64,000 nucleotides of DNA from contig NZ_BMMD01000008.1 in the NCBI RefSeq assembly GCF_014645655.1, forward strand, positions 1 to 64,000. Direction: 5' to 3'. Below the pieces are notes generated by a model that made no database searches, was not told the origin of the DNA, and was given only the letters and a program-made list of their open reading frames with translations. Source of the DNA: Agromyces bauzanensis. Lineage in GTDB: Bacteria > Actinomycetota > Actinomycetes > Actinomycetales > Microbacteriaceae. How positions within the stretch are numbered: position 1 is the stretch's first letter; each line of letters starts with the position of its first letter. The position numbers and the translations under genes were made by a program. Shown here piece by piece: positions 1 through 8,204 of the stretch.

Positions 1-627
1 CTCGAGCAGCGGCGGGCACACAAAGTCGAGAGGCTGATCCGGCAGGCGCAGTTCCCGATCCCGGACGCATCGGTCGCGGAAGTCGACTACCGCGAAGGGC
101 GCGGCATCACCCCGGTCCGGATGCGCCGATACGCCGCCCACGACTGGCGCGCAGACCCCATGAACCTGCTCATCAGCTCGCCCACCGGCGGCGGGAAGAC
201 CTACCTCGCCTGCGCGCTCGGGATCAGCGCCTGCCACAACGGCCACGCCGTCACCTACGCCCGGATGGACGACCTCGCCCGCCGCCTCGTCATCGCCCGC
301 AGCGATGGGATCGCACACCAGAAACTGCTCAACGAGCTCTCGGAAACCGATCTCCTCATCATCGACGACTTCCTCACCGTCGGCATCGACAGTGACGCCG
401 CCAGCGACCTGTTCGCCGTCCTCGCGAACCGAGAACACCGGCTCCCGACGATGATCGCCTCCCAGACCGGGCCCGCGCACTGGGTCGCTGAACTCCCCGA
501 CCGGGTCGCCGCGGACTCCATCGTGAACCGGCTCGCGAACCACGCGAGAACGATCAACCTCGGCCAGATCGACATGCGCAGACTCCGCCACGACCACGCC
601 CGCGTCAGCGAGGGCTACTGGGAGTAA
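1..627 (+). CDS. istB: IstB-like IS21-family helper ATPase (5' end outside window)
   Basis: The reading frame is already open at base 1, so the gene starts upstream of the window; an ATG at 121 is internal. IstB is the AAA+ ATPase partner of the IstA transposase in IS21-family elements. The visible 208 residues contain a P-loop (SPTGGGKT), a Walker B segment (LLIIDDF) and the preceding IstB-type basic segment (VERLIRQAQFP). IstA would be expected immediately upstream, outside the window. The gene ends about 10 bp before a zone of short terminal repeats, as expected for the right end of such an element. A phage DnaC-like helicase loader is the main alternative, but the repeat zone favours IS21. 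Confidence 0.85.
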   Translation, partial: LEQRRAHKVERLIRQAQFPIPDASVAEVDYREGRGITPVRMRRYAAHDWRADPMNLLISSPTGGGKTYLACALGISACHNGHAVTYARMDDLARRLVIARSDGIAHQKLLNELSETDLLIIDDFLTVGIDSDAASDLFAVLANREHRLPTMIASQTGPAHWVAELPDRVAADSIVNRLANHARTINLGQIDMRRLRHDHARVSEGYWE

Positions 628-637
628 CCGGCGAACG

Positions 638-726
638 ATGGTGCCGGCTCACCAGCACCACCCCAGAGCCGGTACCATCCCCCCAGAACGCCGGTACCAG
701 ATCGCTGGACCACCAGTACCAACTCA
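638..726 (+). repeat. Right terminal repeat zone of the IS21-like element
   Basis: Three copies of a 9-bp word (ccggtacca, ccggtacca, ccagtacca) start at 669, 691 and 713, spaced exactly 22 bp apart. A fourth degenerate copy lies near 644. IS21-family ends are known to carry several short direct repeats bound by the transposase. The inferred tip is the CA dinucleotide at 725-726, because the helicase reading frame looks genuinely coding from 727 onward. The exact end is an inference. Confidence 0.6.
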
Positions 727-891
727 CGCTACGCGCCACTCCGCTACGCGGACATCCTTTCCCATGCGAGCGATCCGCGTCATCGCGAGCTTGCCTACAC
801 GACGATCGCGCTCCTACGTGAGTACGACGAGCTGATCGGACTCGACGAGGCTCTGAGCGATCGTGCGCTCGCTGTCGCCGAGGCCGTACTC
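727..891 (+). other. Orphaned N-terminal coding segment of the downstream helicase
   Basis: The frame of the helicase is open upstream of its first possible start (GTG 892) all the way back to the IS end. From 727 it reads like real protein (for example RHRELAYTTIALLREYDEL), with helix-like heptads and no start codon. The simplest reading is that the original start codon and N-terminus were removed or displaced by the IS21-like element. Confidence 0.6.
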
Positions 892-3258
892 GTGCAGCTC
901 GGGAACTTCCCGGGTATTCGAACTCTTCAGAAGGGCGTGGGCAGTCGCTACGCGCTGCCAGTTGGGCGCGGCACCTTGCGAATCGCGAAGGAAGTGCTTC
1001 AGCAAACCAGCAGGGGCGACGCAGTGTTGACCGACACGCAGTACGTCATTGCGGAGCAGATGCGCGGCGCCGACTTCTTCAGCTTTTCGGGTCCGACCTC
1101 GCTCGGGAAGTCCTTCATCATCAAGGACGCGTTGTACGACATCGTGCGACGCGACGATCTGAATGATCACTGTGTCGTGGTCCTCGTGCCGACTAAAGCC
1201 CTCATCGGTCAAACCGCTACCGACCTTCGCGAACTCCTCGAGGAGGTTCCCGAGGTCAACGTCGCAACGTATCCCTCACTTCCACGCTTGCTGCGGCGCC
1301 GCTATCGACGCACGATCTTCGTGCTCACCCCTGAACGCCTCCTTCGCTACTTGGCCAACCCTGTCCGTGAGATCGACTACCTCGTCGTCGATGAGGCACA
1401 GAAGATCATCGCCAAGAACGATGCACGCAGCTCGCTCTATTACCACGCGATCGTCGAAGCTACTCGGCGGTTCGCGACGAAGCTCGTATTCGCTTCTCCA
1501 AGCATCGTGAACCCGGAACTGTTCCTCGAGCTCTTCGGGAAGGCAACCAACGGGGCTCTCACCGTGAAGGAGCGCACTGTCGCGCAGCAGCGGTATTTCG
1601 TTGACCTGGTGGCGCGCAAGCAGTACTACTTCTCGGGACTCGACCAAGAACCGGTGGCGATAGATGCGGCAACTGAAACCTCGGACGTCGTGGACCTTGT
1701 GCTCAGCAGGAGTGGCGACCGCAAGGGCATCATCTATGTCAACGGCTCCGAGAAGTCCGCGGCATTTGCACTCCGCCTCGCAGCGAAGCTCCCGGCGATC
1801 AGCGACCCGAAGATTGACGAATTGATCAAGCACGTGCAGGAGTACGTGCACAAGGATTACTTCCTCGCGCAGACGCTGAAGCACGGTGTGGCGTACCACC
1901 ACGGCAAGATGCCTCAAGACGTTCGCGAGCGCGTCGAGCGCGCATTCTCCGATCCCAACTCGCCGGTGCGCTTTGTCGTCTGTACCTCGACTCTGCTTGA
2001 AGGTGTGAACCTGCCGGCCAAGAACATCTTCGTGTTGAGTGACAAACACGGCAACAGCTCGTTTACCAAGATCGACTTCGAGAATCTTGCGGGTCGAGCT
2101 GGGCGCCTGACCTACGACTTCTCGGGCAATGTCATCTGTGTTCGCGAGGAGTCGAAGCGCTGGTCTGCTGCGTCCCAGGCTCTCATCCCAAGGGCGGAGC
2201 CCGCTCGAGCAGAGAGCTTCCTTGTAAAGCCGGCAAACAACCGGAAGAAGGAGTACACCGACATCGCGAGGGTGCTGCGCGGTGAGGCGCTGCCAGGGCC
2301 GGTTTCGACCGACCATCAACGGAGCGTCGAGCAGTACGCATCCATCTTGACCCTCCATCAGATCGATGATCAGCAAACCCCTCTTCGCAGCCACTTCCTC
2401 GACAAGGTCAAGGACGGGCGCGATCTGCTGCGAAAAGCCGCGACGCGAGTCGAGGTGCCAGCCGATGTCCTTCGCCGATCGCCGAACATCCTGCCTGAGT
2501 ACCAGGACAACGTCTGGCGTCAGCTCTCCACTGGCGTCGACGGCGCGCTCATCGCTGACGATGCCGACCTTGAGGATGTCGCGACCTTCCACGGGGCGCT
2601 TCGCAGGCTGAGCGCGCTCTACAGCTGGCGCACCACCGAATCGTCAGGTCGCGATCCACTCCTGCCGAAGAACACGACCGCGGAGGGGGCGGACCGCCGC
2701 CTCTATTACTGGGCACTGCTCATGCGAGGTTGGGTTCGCGGCGACCCGATCAGCCGTGTGATCTCGAGCGCGATCGCGTACTACGCCAACCGAGGTTCGA
2801 TCTCGTACCGCGACTACTCGCGCGAGGAGAGTCTTGTGGTCGAGCCGTTCAGCTCAAGGTCGCCGAAGCACGTCAACCTCGTCATCGAGTGGACCCTCAG
2901 AGACATCGAAGGCGGTCTGCGGTTCCTCATCATCGGTTACCTGCAGAACTTCTACGACATCAGCGTCGCTGCGGTTGGCCGCGAGAAGTCCGGGTTGAAT
3001 GTCGCTACGCTCGTCGAGTACGGCACTGCCGACCCCCGCGCAATCCAGCTACAAGAGGTGGGATTCAGCCGCGCGATCGCTACCGAGTTGCTCGCCGAGC
3101 ACGGATCTGGGCTCAGGTTCAGCACGAGCGGAGAGCTCGAGGACATCGACGAGCAGGCGATCCTCGCCTCGCCAAAGCTCTCGGATGAGGCACGTGAGGA
3201 AGTATCGAGCATCCTTCAGAAGGTGCTGCCGACGAACGCGTCACCAGCATCTCGCTGA
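892..3258 (+). CDS. Ski2-like superfamily 2 DEAD/DEAH-box helicase, 5'-truncated
   Basis: This is an SF2 nucleic-acid helicase of 788 residues from the first available start (GTG). Motif I is GPTSLGKS (residues 67-74), motif II is DEAQ (167-170), and the motif VI region NLAGRAGR (398-405) is of the Ski2/Mtr4/Hel308 type rather than the QRxGRxGR of DEAD proteins. The remaining 380 C-terminal residues match no domain I recognise. Coding sequence continues upstream without a start to the IS end at about 726, so the native protein was longer. Codon use is less G+C-rich than in the core genes, which fits an acquired island. Helicases of this class occur in defence loci (Hachiman HamB is one), but I see no DUF1837/HamA partner. 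It may be non-functional or expressed as an N-truncated form. Confidence 0.75.
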   Translation: MQLGNFPGIRTLQKGVGSRYALPVGRGTLRIAKEVLQQTSRGDAVLTDTQYVIAEQMRGADFFSFSGPTSLGKSFIIKDALYDIVRRDDLNDHCVVVLVPTKALIGQTATDLRELLEEVPEVNVATYPSLPRLLRRRYRRTIFVLTPERLLRYLANPVREIDYLVVDEAQKIIAKNDARSSLYYHAIVEATRRFATKLVFASPSIVNPELFLELFGKATNGALTVKERTVAQQRYFVDLVARKQYYFSGLDQEPVAIDAATETSDVVDLVLSRSGDRKGIIYVNGSEKSAAFALRLAAKLPAISDPKIDELIKHVQEYVHKDYFLAQTLKHGVAYHHGKMPQDVRERVERAFSDPNSPVRFVVCTSTLLEGVNLPAKNIFVLSDKHGNSSFTKIDFENLAGRAGRLTYDFSGNVICVREESKRWSAASQALIPRAEPARAESFLVKPANNRKKEYTDIARVLRGEALPGPVSTDHQRSVEQYASILTLHQIDDQQTPLRSHFLDKVKDGRDLLRKAATRVEVPADVLRRSPNILPEYQDNVWRQLSTGVDGALIADDADLEDVATFHGALRRLSALYSWRTTESSGRDPLLPKNTTAEGADRRLYYWALLMRGWVRGDPISRVISSAIAYYANRGSISYRDYSREESLVVEPFSSRSPKHVNLVIEWTLRDIEGGLRFLIIGYLQNFYDISVAAVGREKSGLNVATLVEYGTADPRAIQLQEVGFSRAIATELLAEHGSGLRFSTSGELEDIDEQAILASPKLSDEAREEVSSILQKVLPTNASPASR

Positions 3259-3604
3259 TCTCCCATGAGCGCCCGCCAATATCGGCGAGGGCTATCTTGA
3301 GCGAATTCGACCACTACGTTTTGTTCACCCACACACCCGGCAAGTACATGGGCATCCGTCGTCTCGGAGACGTTTGTCCCAACAGATGTGATCGACGAGG
3401 TGATCGCGGACGCACTCAACTTCATGGAGATGCTCTCGGCGCTCGAGAACGCCTTAGCCCTCTGCATACAACCCGACCAGTCAACGCCCCGGGACGCTCC
3501 GGCGCGGCTCACAGCGAGCCGGACAAGGATGGTTAGAAGTCACCGCGACACGCCGAGAGTAAAACTGACCGCGCTACCTACTGAGTCTCGTGTACCTTGG
3601 TCAC
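3259..3604. other. Gap with a possible decayed small gene; no intact CDS
   Basis: No intact gene is convincing in these 346 bases. A TTG-initiated frame from 3297 reads MSEFDHYVLFTHTPGKYMG, then loses coding character. The adjacent +1 frame, from about 3350 to 3470, reads plausibly (VIDEVIADALNFMEMLSAL). The pattern would fit a small gene broken by one frameshift. The last 60 bases must hold the promoter and start region of the next operon. Confidence 0.3.
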
Positions 3605-4402
3605 ATGACTGCAGAAGACGACGCACTCTCGAGCCTCCAGGCTTCGGGCCTGCTCAATGTCCTGACCTGGGCGGCGCCCGCGGCATTCGCAGCGACGGAT
3701 CAGCTGTACGACGAGGACCAGGGCCACGATCAGGGTGTCGTCGGGTACCTGAACTTCAAGCACCTCAAGGACCTCATCGACCGGGCGACCTCGAACGGTC
3801 GGTTCGTGCTGGGTCAGGACGTCGACGGCACTGGCGATGATGTCGTCAAGCGCGGCGTCACGCCTGAAGTGTTCAACGCGATGCCGAGTCTCGCTGCCGA
3901 TGCGATTTTCCGCAGCGACTACAAGCAATCTCCAGGCTGGGCTATCGAGGGCTTCCGGGTGCTGCTGCAGTCGTTCCCGTTCGGCAAGATCGACGACATC
4001 AAGTGGGTGCAGCGCAGCGACGCGAAGCGCCGGGTCGCATCTCAGCTGTTCGTCCGCGACTACGCGCTCTTTGACGACGAGGAGTTCGGGCTCGAGTCGA
4101 TAGCGGGCATCCCTGATGACGATGACTTCGCCGGAGTGACTCTGGTCGTGGCGCATGCCTTCAACCCGACGACGAAGCAGTTCGAGCTGTACATCGGGCA
4201 GAGCAAGAATCCCGAGTACCCGGGGGACTCGTGCTGGCACTGGCGGCGACTCCTCCTTTCGGATGGCACGCCGCTCGGCGTTGCGGGCATATCTGTCCCG
4301 CCGACTATGCCCGGCGATGGCGTCACGACCGATGTCGAGGATGTGCCGGTGCGCATCAAGAAGCCGCGCACGGACGAGGGGTTGGGCTCGGCGAATGGCT
4401 GA
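3605..4402 (+). CDS. Uncharacterised 265-aa protein, first gene of candidate defence operon
   Basis: I do not recognise this protein. It has no signal peptide, transmembrane segment or obvious catalytic motif. It is acidic, with a DDDD run and a hydrophilic C-terminal tail. ATG 3605 is preferred over the GTG at 3590 because the extra residues look random. Its stop overlaps the start of the HTH/ImmA gene by 8 bp (ATGGCTGA), so the two are probably translationally coupled. Genes directly upstream of XRE-ImmA/IrrE regulators are often the target or partner of the peptidase. A role as phage sensor, protease substrate or effector is possible, but this rests on position only. Confidence 0.6.
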   Translation: MTAEDDALSSLQASGLLNVLTWAAPAAFAATDQLYDEDQGHDQGVVGYLNFKHLKDLIDRATSNGRFVLGQDVDGTGDDVVKRGVTPEVFNAMPSLAADAIFRSDYKQSPGWAIEGFRVLLQSFPFGKIDDIKWVQRSDAKRRVASQLFVRDYALFDDEEFGLESIAGIPDDDDFAGVTLVVAHAFNPTTKQFELYIGQSKNPEYPGDSCWHWRRLLLSDGTPLGVAGISVPPTMPGDGVTTDVEDVPVRIKKPRTDEGLGSANG

Positions 4403-5501
4403 ACTGCGTCGGCCGTCGCAGACGCTCGCCGCCGCAGCTTCGTTCTTCAACGGTGAGCGCCTCACCATGGCGCGCCAGCTCAAGGGGCTAAAAAAGTCCC
4501 ACCTTGCATCGCTGATCGAGATGTCACCAGCTTCGGTGACCGCGTGGGAGAGCGGCGCCAAGCAACCCAACCGAGCGACGGTAGCGAAGCTCGCGTTGGC
4601 GCTTCGCGTCGAGCCGCAGTTCTTTGGTGGCGGTGCTCCGCCAAAGGTCAACAAGCCGCACTTCCGGTCGCTGCGCTCAACACCACAGATCGCCCAGGAC
4701 GAGGCAGAGGCATACGGCCGGTTTGTCGCTGAGATCGCGGGCATGCTGGAGAACGCGGTCGAGTTCCCGGAGGCGCTGCTGCCCGACCTTCCAGTCGATC
4801 CTGATGAGCGCTCGATGACTCCTGAGGAGGCCGCTCGCGAAGCCCGGGAGTTTTTTCGCGTTCCGCCGGGGCCGGTCCAGCACGTGATACGCCTCGTCGA
4901 GCGCAGGGGTGTCGTCGTGGTGTTCAGCGAGCCCGGTGTGGCGGCGATCGACGCTTACTCTCTGCAGTCCTCGACGAGGCCGATCATCATCCTCAACCCG
5001 GTGAAGGATGACTATTATCGGCAGCGGTTCGATGTCGCGCACGAGCTCGGACACCTGATCATGCATCACGACGCGGAGCCCGGCGGCAAGGTCGCGGAGG
5101 AGCAGGCCAACCGGTTCGCGTCGGAGTTCCTGATGCCGGCCGAAGAGATCGCGCCTTTCCTTCCCGCCTCCACCGCAGGCAAGGCGTGGGCGCAGCTTGC
5201 GGACCTCAAGGAGCACTGGGGTGTGAGCCTCGCAGCACTTCTCTACCGTGCGCGCGCGCTCGGCGTCATGGGTGACGTGTCCTATCGGAACGCGATGATC
5301 CGAATGTCTCAGAACGGGTGGCGCCGCGCTGAGCCTGGGAGGATCTCGTCGCTCGAGATGCCGTCATTGCTTCCGCGCGCGCGTGAGGTACTGAGTGAGG
5401 CAGGCGTCGACGAGGAGACGTTCCTCGCCGGCTCCGGCCTACCCGTCGGGCTCTACGAGATTGCCGCATCACGGGTGCCCACTGCCGGAGTGCAGCTGTG
5501 A
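4395..5501 (+). CDS. XRE-family HTH plus ImmA/IrrE zinc metallopeptidase
   Basis: This 368-aa regulator has two parts. An N-terminal XRE-type helix-turn-helix (about residues 19-77, with SPASVTAWESGAKQPNRATV) precedes an ImmA/IrrE (DUF955) domain with the zinc site HELGH at 216-220 and the downstream glutamate segment EEQANRFASEFLMP (235-248). In this family the peptidase cleaves repressors after a stress or mobile-element signal, as ImmA does for ICEBs1 and IrrE/PprI for DdrO. ATG 4395 was chosen because it overlaps the previous stop and places the HTH at the N-terminus; the longer open frame upstream overlaps the 265-aa gene and is not protein-like. The stop overlaps the next gene's GTG by 4 bp. 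It probably controls the operon. Confidence 0.88.
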   Translation: MAELRRPSQTLAAAASFFNGERLTMARQLKGLKKSHLASLIEMSPASVTAWESGAKQPNRATVAKLALALRVEPQFFGGGAPPKVNKPHFRSLRSTPQIAQDEAEAYGRFVAEIAGMLENAVEFPEALLPDLPVDPDERSMTPEEAAREAREFFRVPPGPVQHVIRLVERRGVVVVFSEPGVAAIDAYSLQSSTRPIIILNPVKDDYYRQRFDVAHELGHLIMHHDAEPGGKVAEEQANRFASEFLMPAEEIAPFLPASTAGKAWAQLADLKEHWGVSLAALLYRARALGVMGDVSYRNAMIRMSQNGWRRAEPGRISSLEMPSLLPRAREVLSEAGVDEETFLAGSGLPVGLYEIAASRVPTAGVQL

Positions 5502-6961
5502 GGTTCACGGAGGCGTTCAATATCGAACGCGCCGCCGCCGACGACTGGTTCGATCCGCACCTGACGGTCGACACCAAGCTGTTCATCGACCCGCTCCTTC
5601 TACTCGAAGCGGGCGGCGCCTGGGCTCAGGCACACCACGAGCTAGTCGCGCATTTCGTGCACTGCTACGGCCTCGTCGCGAAGGCAACAAGCTCGACCTC
5701 GGTGTCTGCGCAGGCCGCGCGTCGACTTCTGACATTTCCGGAGCCGTTCGAGCTGGGACTTGGCTACACCGCTGTCGGGACGCGCGGGTCGGGGGCCGGC
5801 GACCGCTTCGCCGCGCGGATGGCCGACGGTATCGCGGTCGCGATCGCGGCCGGGCTGACCCAGCCGGAGCACATCGAGGAGATCGGCATCCTGAACGAAG
5901 GCATCGGTGCCGACCGGATCTCGGACGCGACCGCGAACGTCATCAAGGCACAGCTCATTTCTTACACGCAGGAAGTTGCCAGGCGGCACAGCGTGCCGTT
6001 GGCGCCGCACAAAGTTCGTCACGCGCGTGTCTCGCTCGACGCTGCGAGGTGGCACGACGACGAGGTTGAGCTCCCGACGAACCCAGTCACGGGGCGTCCC
6101 ATCATCTTGGTGCCGGAATTCATTCTCGGTGGGCTTCCAACACTCAACGCCGACGACTGGTTCGACTCGCACTTCAACGACGACATCCGTCTCTCGCTCA
6201 ACCTCAAGGTCGGACAAGCGGTGTCTAAAGCGAGCATCGTCTCGTTCGCGCGCCAGCACCCCGAGCGGGTTCGCGAGTGGGCGCGTGCTCAAACGAGCCG
6301 CAAGGATCTCATGGGCTACGACTTCGGCGCGGACCCGCTCGGGGTCGTCCAGTGGGATCGTGAGCCCGCACGCTTCGCGGTAGCGCACCCGTTACCGACG
6401 CGTGTTGTAGCAACCACTGAGGACCTGGTCGGACTCGTCGCGGAGGTCGTCGATCGCTTCCGACACTTCGTAGAGGAGCAGCGTGGCTGGAGTCTGCTCT
6501 GGAACGACGACCGAACGGAGAAGCCCGAGGAAGCCATCCAGCTCCTCCTGCTGGGGCTCGCGCAGCCGTACCTTCGACAGTTCGACGTCGAGCTTGACCG
6601 CGAAGTGGAGCTCGGTCGCGGATCCGTCGACTTCAAGGCATCCTCCGGGACGTCCTCGCGGCTGCTCATCGAAGTCAAGAAGCTCCACAACGGCAAGTTC
6701 TGGAACGGCGTGCGCCACCAGCTCCTGAGCTACTTGAAGTCTGACCGAGCCACCGAAGGCTGGTTCATCGCTGTGCAGTACCGCAGCAACCGCGGTGCGG
6801 TCGCGCGGCTGAAGTCCCTTCCGGCGGAGGTAGCGGCGGTGGCGAGCACGGTGGGGGCAGCGTTGCACTACTCGACGGTGGACGCCCGTCGTCCCTTGTC
6901 GGCCTCGAAGATCGAGGACGATAAGTCGACGAAGACGACGGACACGGGAGATCGACCATGA
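5498..6961 (+). CDS. Large protein with C-terminal PD-(D/E)XK nuclease domain
   Basis: The protein has 487 residues and starts with GTG overlapping the previous stop (GTGA). The first 340 or so residues match nothing I know. The C-terminal part carries a restriction-endonuclease-like core: VELGRGSVDF with Asp378, a strand LLIEVKK with Glu392 and Lys394, then a helix HQLLSYLKSD. This D-(E-x-K) spacing is typical of PD-(D/E)XK nucleases. No methyltransferase lies nearby, so it is not an ordinary restriction-modification enzyme. The unknown N-terminal part may be a sensor or regulatory domain. It sits between a metallopeptidase regulator and a HEPN RNase in one transcription unit. Nuclease assignment is by motif; cleavage target is unknown. 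Confidence 0.7.
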   Translation: MRFTEAFNIERAAADDWFDPHLTVDTKLFIDPLLLLEAGGAWAQAHHELVAHFVHCYGLVAKATSSTSVSAQAARRLLTFPEPFELGLGYTAVGTRGSGAGDRFAARMADGIAVAIAAGLTQPEHIEEIGILNEGIGADRISDATANVIKAQLISYTQEVARRHSVPLAPHKVRHARVSLDAARWHDDEVELPTNPVTGRPIILVPEFILGGLPTLNADDWFDSHFNDDIRLSLNLKVGQAVSKASIVSFARQHPERVREWARAQTSRKDLMGYDFGADPLGVVQWDREPARFAVAHPLPTRVVATTEDLVGLVAEVVDRFRHFVEEQRGWSLLWNDDRTEKPEEAIQLLLLGLAQPYLRQFDVELDREVELGRGSVDFKASSGTSSRLLIEVKKLHNGKFWNGVRHQLLSYLKSDRATEGWFIAVQYRSNRGAVARLKSLPAEVAAVASTVGAALHYSTVDARRPLSASKIEDDKSTKTTDTGDRP

Positions 6962-8133
6962 GCAGCCTGAGCGTGGCTGACAAGGTGTTGCTCGAAGCGG
7001 TACTCGGCATGTCTGGCGGCTACGTGCTCGACTTCAGCAACGACTCGTTCGCCGAGTTCTTCCACGATCTGAACATCGACGTCTACGACACCGAGCGGTA
7101 TCCGGGGTTTGGCGATTCGAAGGCCAATCGCCTTCGCGCACTGTGGCGAGGCGGCACCGATGAGGAAGTAGCGACCTCGCTGCGCGCGCTCATCGACTAC
7201 ATCGAGGCGAAGCGGCTGACCGGGTTCCTGAGTTACGAGGTCAACGACGCAAGCATGGAGCGAGTGCGCGCTGTGGCCGAACGCCTGGCGGGCGCGCACC
7301 AAGTAGACGACCAGGTGCCCACGGCGGTGAGCTTCACGACAGAAGCGACCGTCACAGAAAACAAGATCCAGATCGAGATCCACGAGGACATCTACGCCCA
7401 CATCAAGCGTTACCTTGCGACCGAGGACTACTTCCACGCTGTCGAGGAGTCATACAAAGTGGTGCGAGAAGCGCTCCGCGAGAAGACCGGCAGCGAGAAG
7501 GCCACGGACGCATTCAAGCCCGAGAATCAGCCGGCCATCTTCGGGCACGCGCCGGCGAGTCTCGCTGAAAAGGACTTCTTCGAGGGCGTGAAGTACCTGA
7601 ACATGGCCATCCAGTTCCTTCGCAACGAAAAGTCGCACACGCTGGCGACGTCGCTCGAGCGCAATCTCGCGCTTCACTACATCTCGCTTGCGAGTCTTGC
7701 CTACGACCTGATCACCCGGTACGTCAGCGATGAGCTGATCGAGAAGGTCGAGGACCTCATCACCAAGGAACGACAGTCGTACTCCGCTACGCGTTTCTAC
7801 CGCGTGTTCGATGGCGGGCGGTGGATTGCCAGCGTGACGCTTCCCGACGAACTCTCCTCGCCGTCAGTGCGACGAGTCCTCAAGGAGAAGTGGCTCAAGG
7901 AGGCCGACTTCACGCGGAGCTTTGACCAGAGCAACATTGTGCTGATGCGACTCGAACTTGTGGCGGACGCGCTGAGCATGGCCGATATCGATACGTTGCT
8001 CGACCTGCCTACCGTCGACAGCAATGGGTACAGCCAAGAGGCGGGCACGGTCTCCTTCCTCGAGTACATGAAGGACAAGTACCCGGAAACGATCTCTCCC
8101 AAGGCCGAGGAGCGGATCGCAGCCGACCAATAA
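6958..8133 (+). CDS. AbiJ-like protein with HEPN (TIGR02391-type) RNase motif
   Basis: The protein has 391 residues, with ATG overlapping the previous stop (ATGA). Residues 1-85 resemble AbiJ N-terminal domains (SKANRLRALW after a hydrophobic FAEFFHDL stretch). Residues 139-255 resemble the TIGR02391/Ymh HEPN family (IEIHEDIYAHIKRYL, AVEESYKVVREALREKTG) and include the motif RNEKSH, giving Arg222 and His227 in the R-x4-6-H spacing of HEPN ribonucleases. About 130 further residues follow with no recognised domain. AbiJ-type proteins act in abortive infection by cutting RNA. As last gene of the four-gene unit it is the probable toxic effector. Family calls are from recognised motifs, not a search. 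Confidence 0.75.
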   Translation: MSSLSVADKVLLEAVLGMSGGYVLDFSNDSFAEFFHDLNIDVYDTERYPGFGDSKANRLRALWRGGTDEEVATSLRALIDYIEAKRLTGFLSYEVNDASMERVRAVAERLAGAHQVDDQVPTAVSFTTEATVTENKIQIEIHEDIYAHIKRYLATEDYFHAVEESYKVVREALREKTGSEKATDAFKPENQPAIFGHAPASLAEKDFFEGVKYLNMAIQFLRNEKSHTLATSLERNLALHYISLASLAYDLITRYVSDELIEKVEDLITKERQSYSATRFYRVFDGGRWIASVTLPDELSSPSVRRVLKEKWLKEADFTRSFDQSNIVLMRLELVADALSMADIDTLLDLPTVDSNGYSQEAGTVSFLEYMKDKYPETISPKAEERIAADQ

Positions 8134-8204
8134 CGCGCTGCGTCAGTGCCAGACGCCGTGGTCGATCCTGCCGACAACCCCAAGAAGAAGTGTCGATTCG
8201 CTGT

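Noticed and set aside
669-721. Three evenly spaced short repeats as a mini CRISPR array
   Set aside because: The repeated unit is only 9 bp and the interval 22 bp, with no cas genes; the position at an IS end explains it better.
4155-4394. Longer N-terminus for the HTH/ImmA protein
   Set aside because: The extra 80 residues are Arg/Ser-rich, lie in an alternative frame of the 265-aa gene and precede a well-placed overlapping ATG.
892-8133. Helicase plus downstream genes as a Hachiman system
   Set aside because: The helicase is Ski2-like, as HamB is, but no DUF1837 (HamA) protein is present and the following operon has its own start region after a 346-bp gap.
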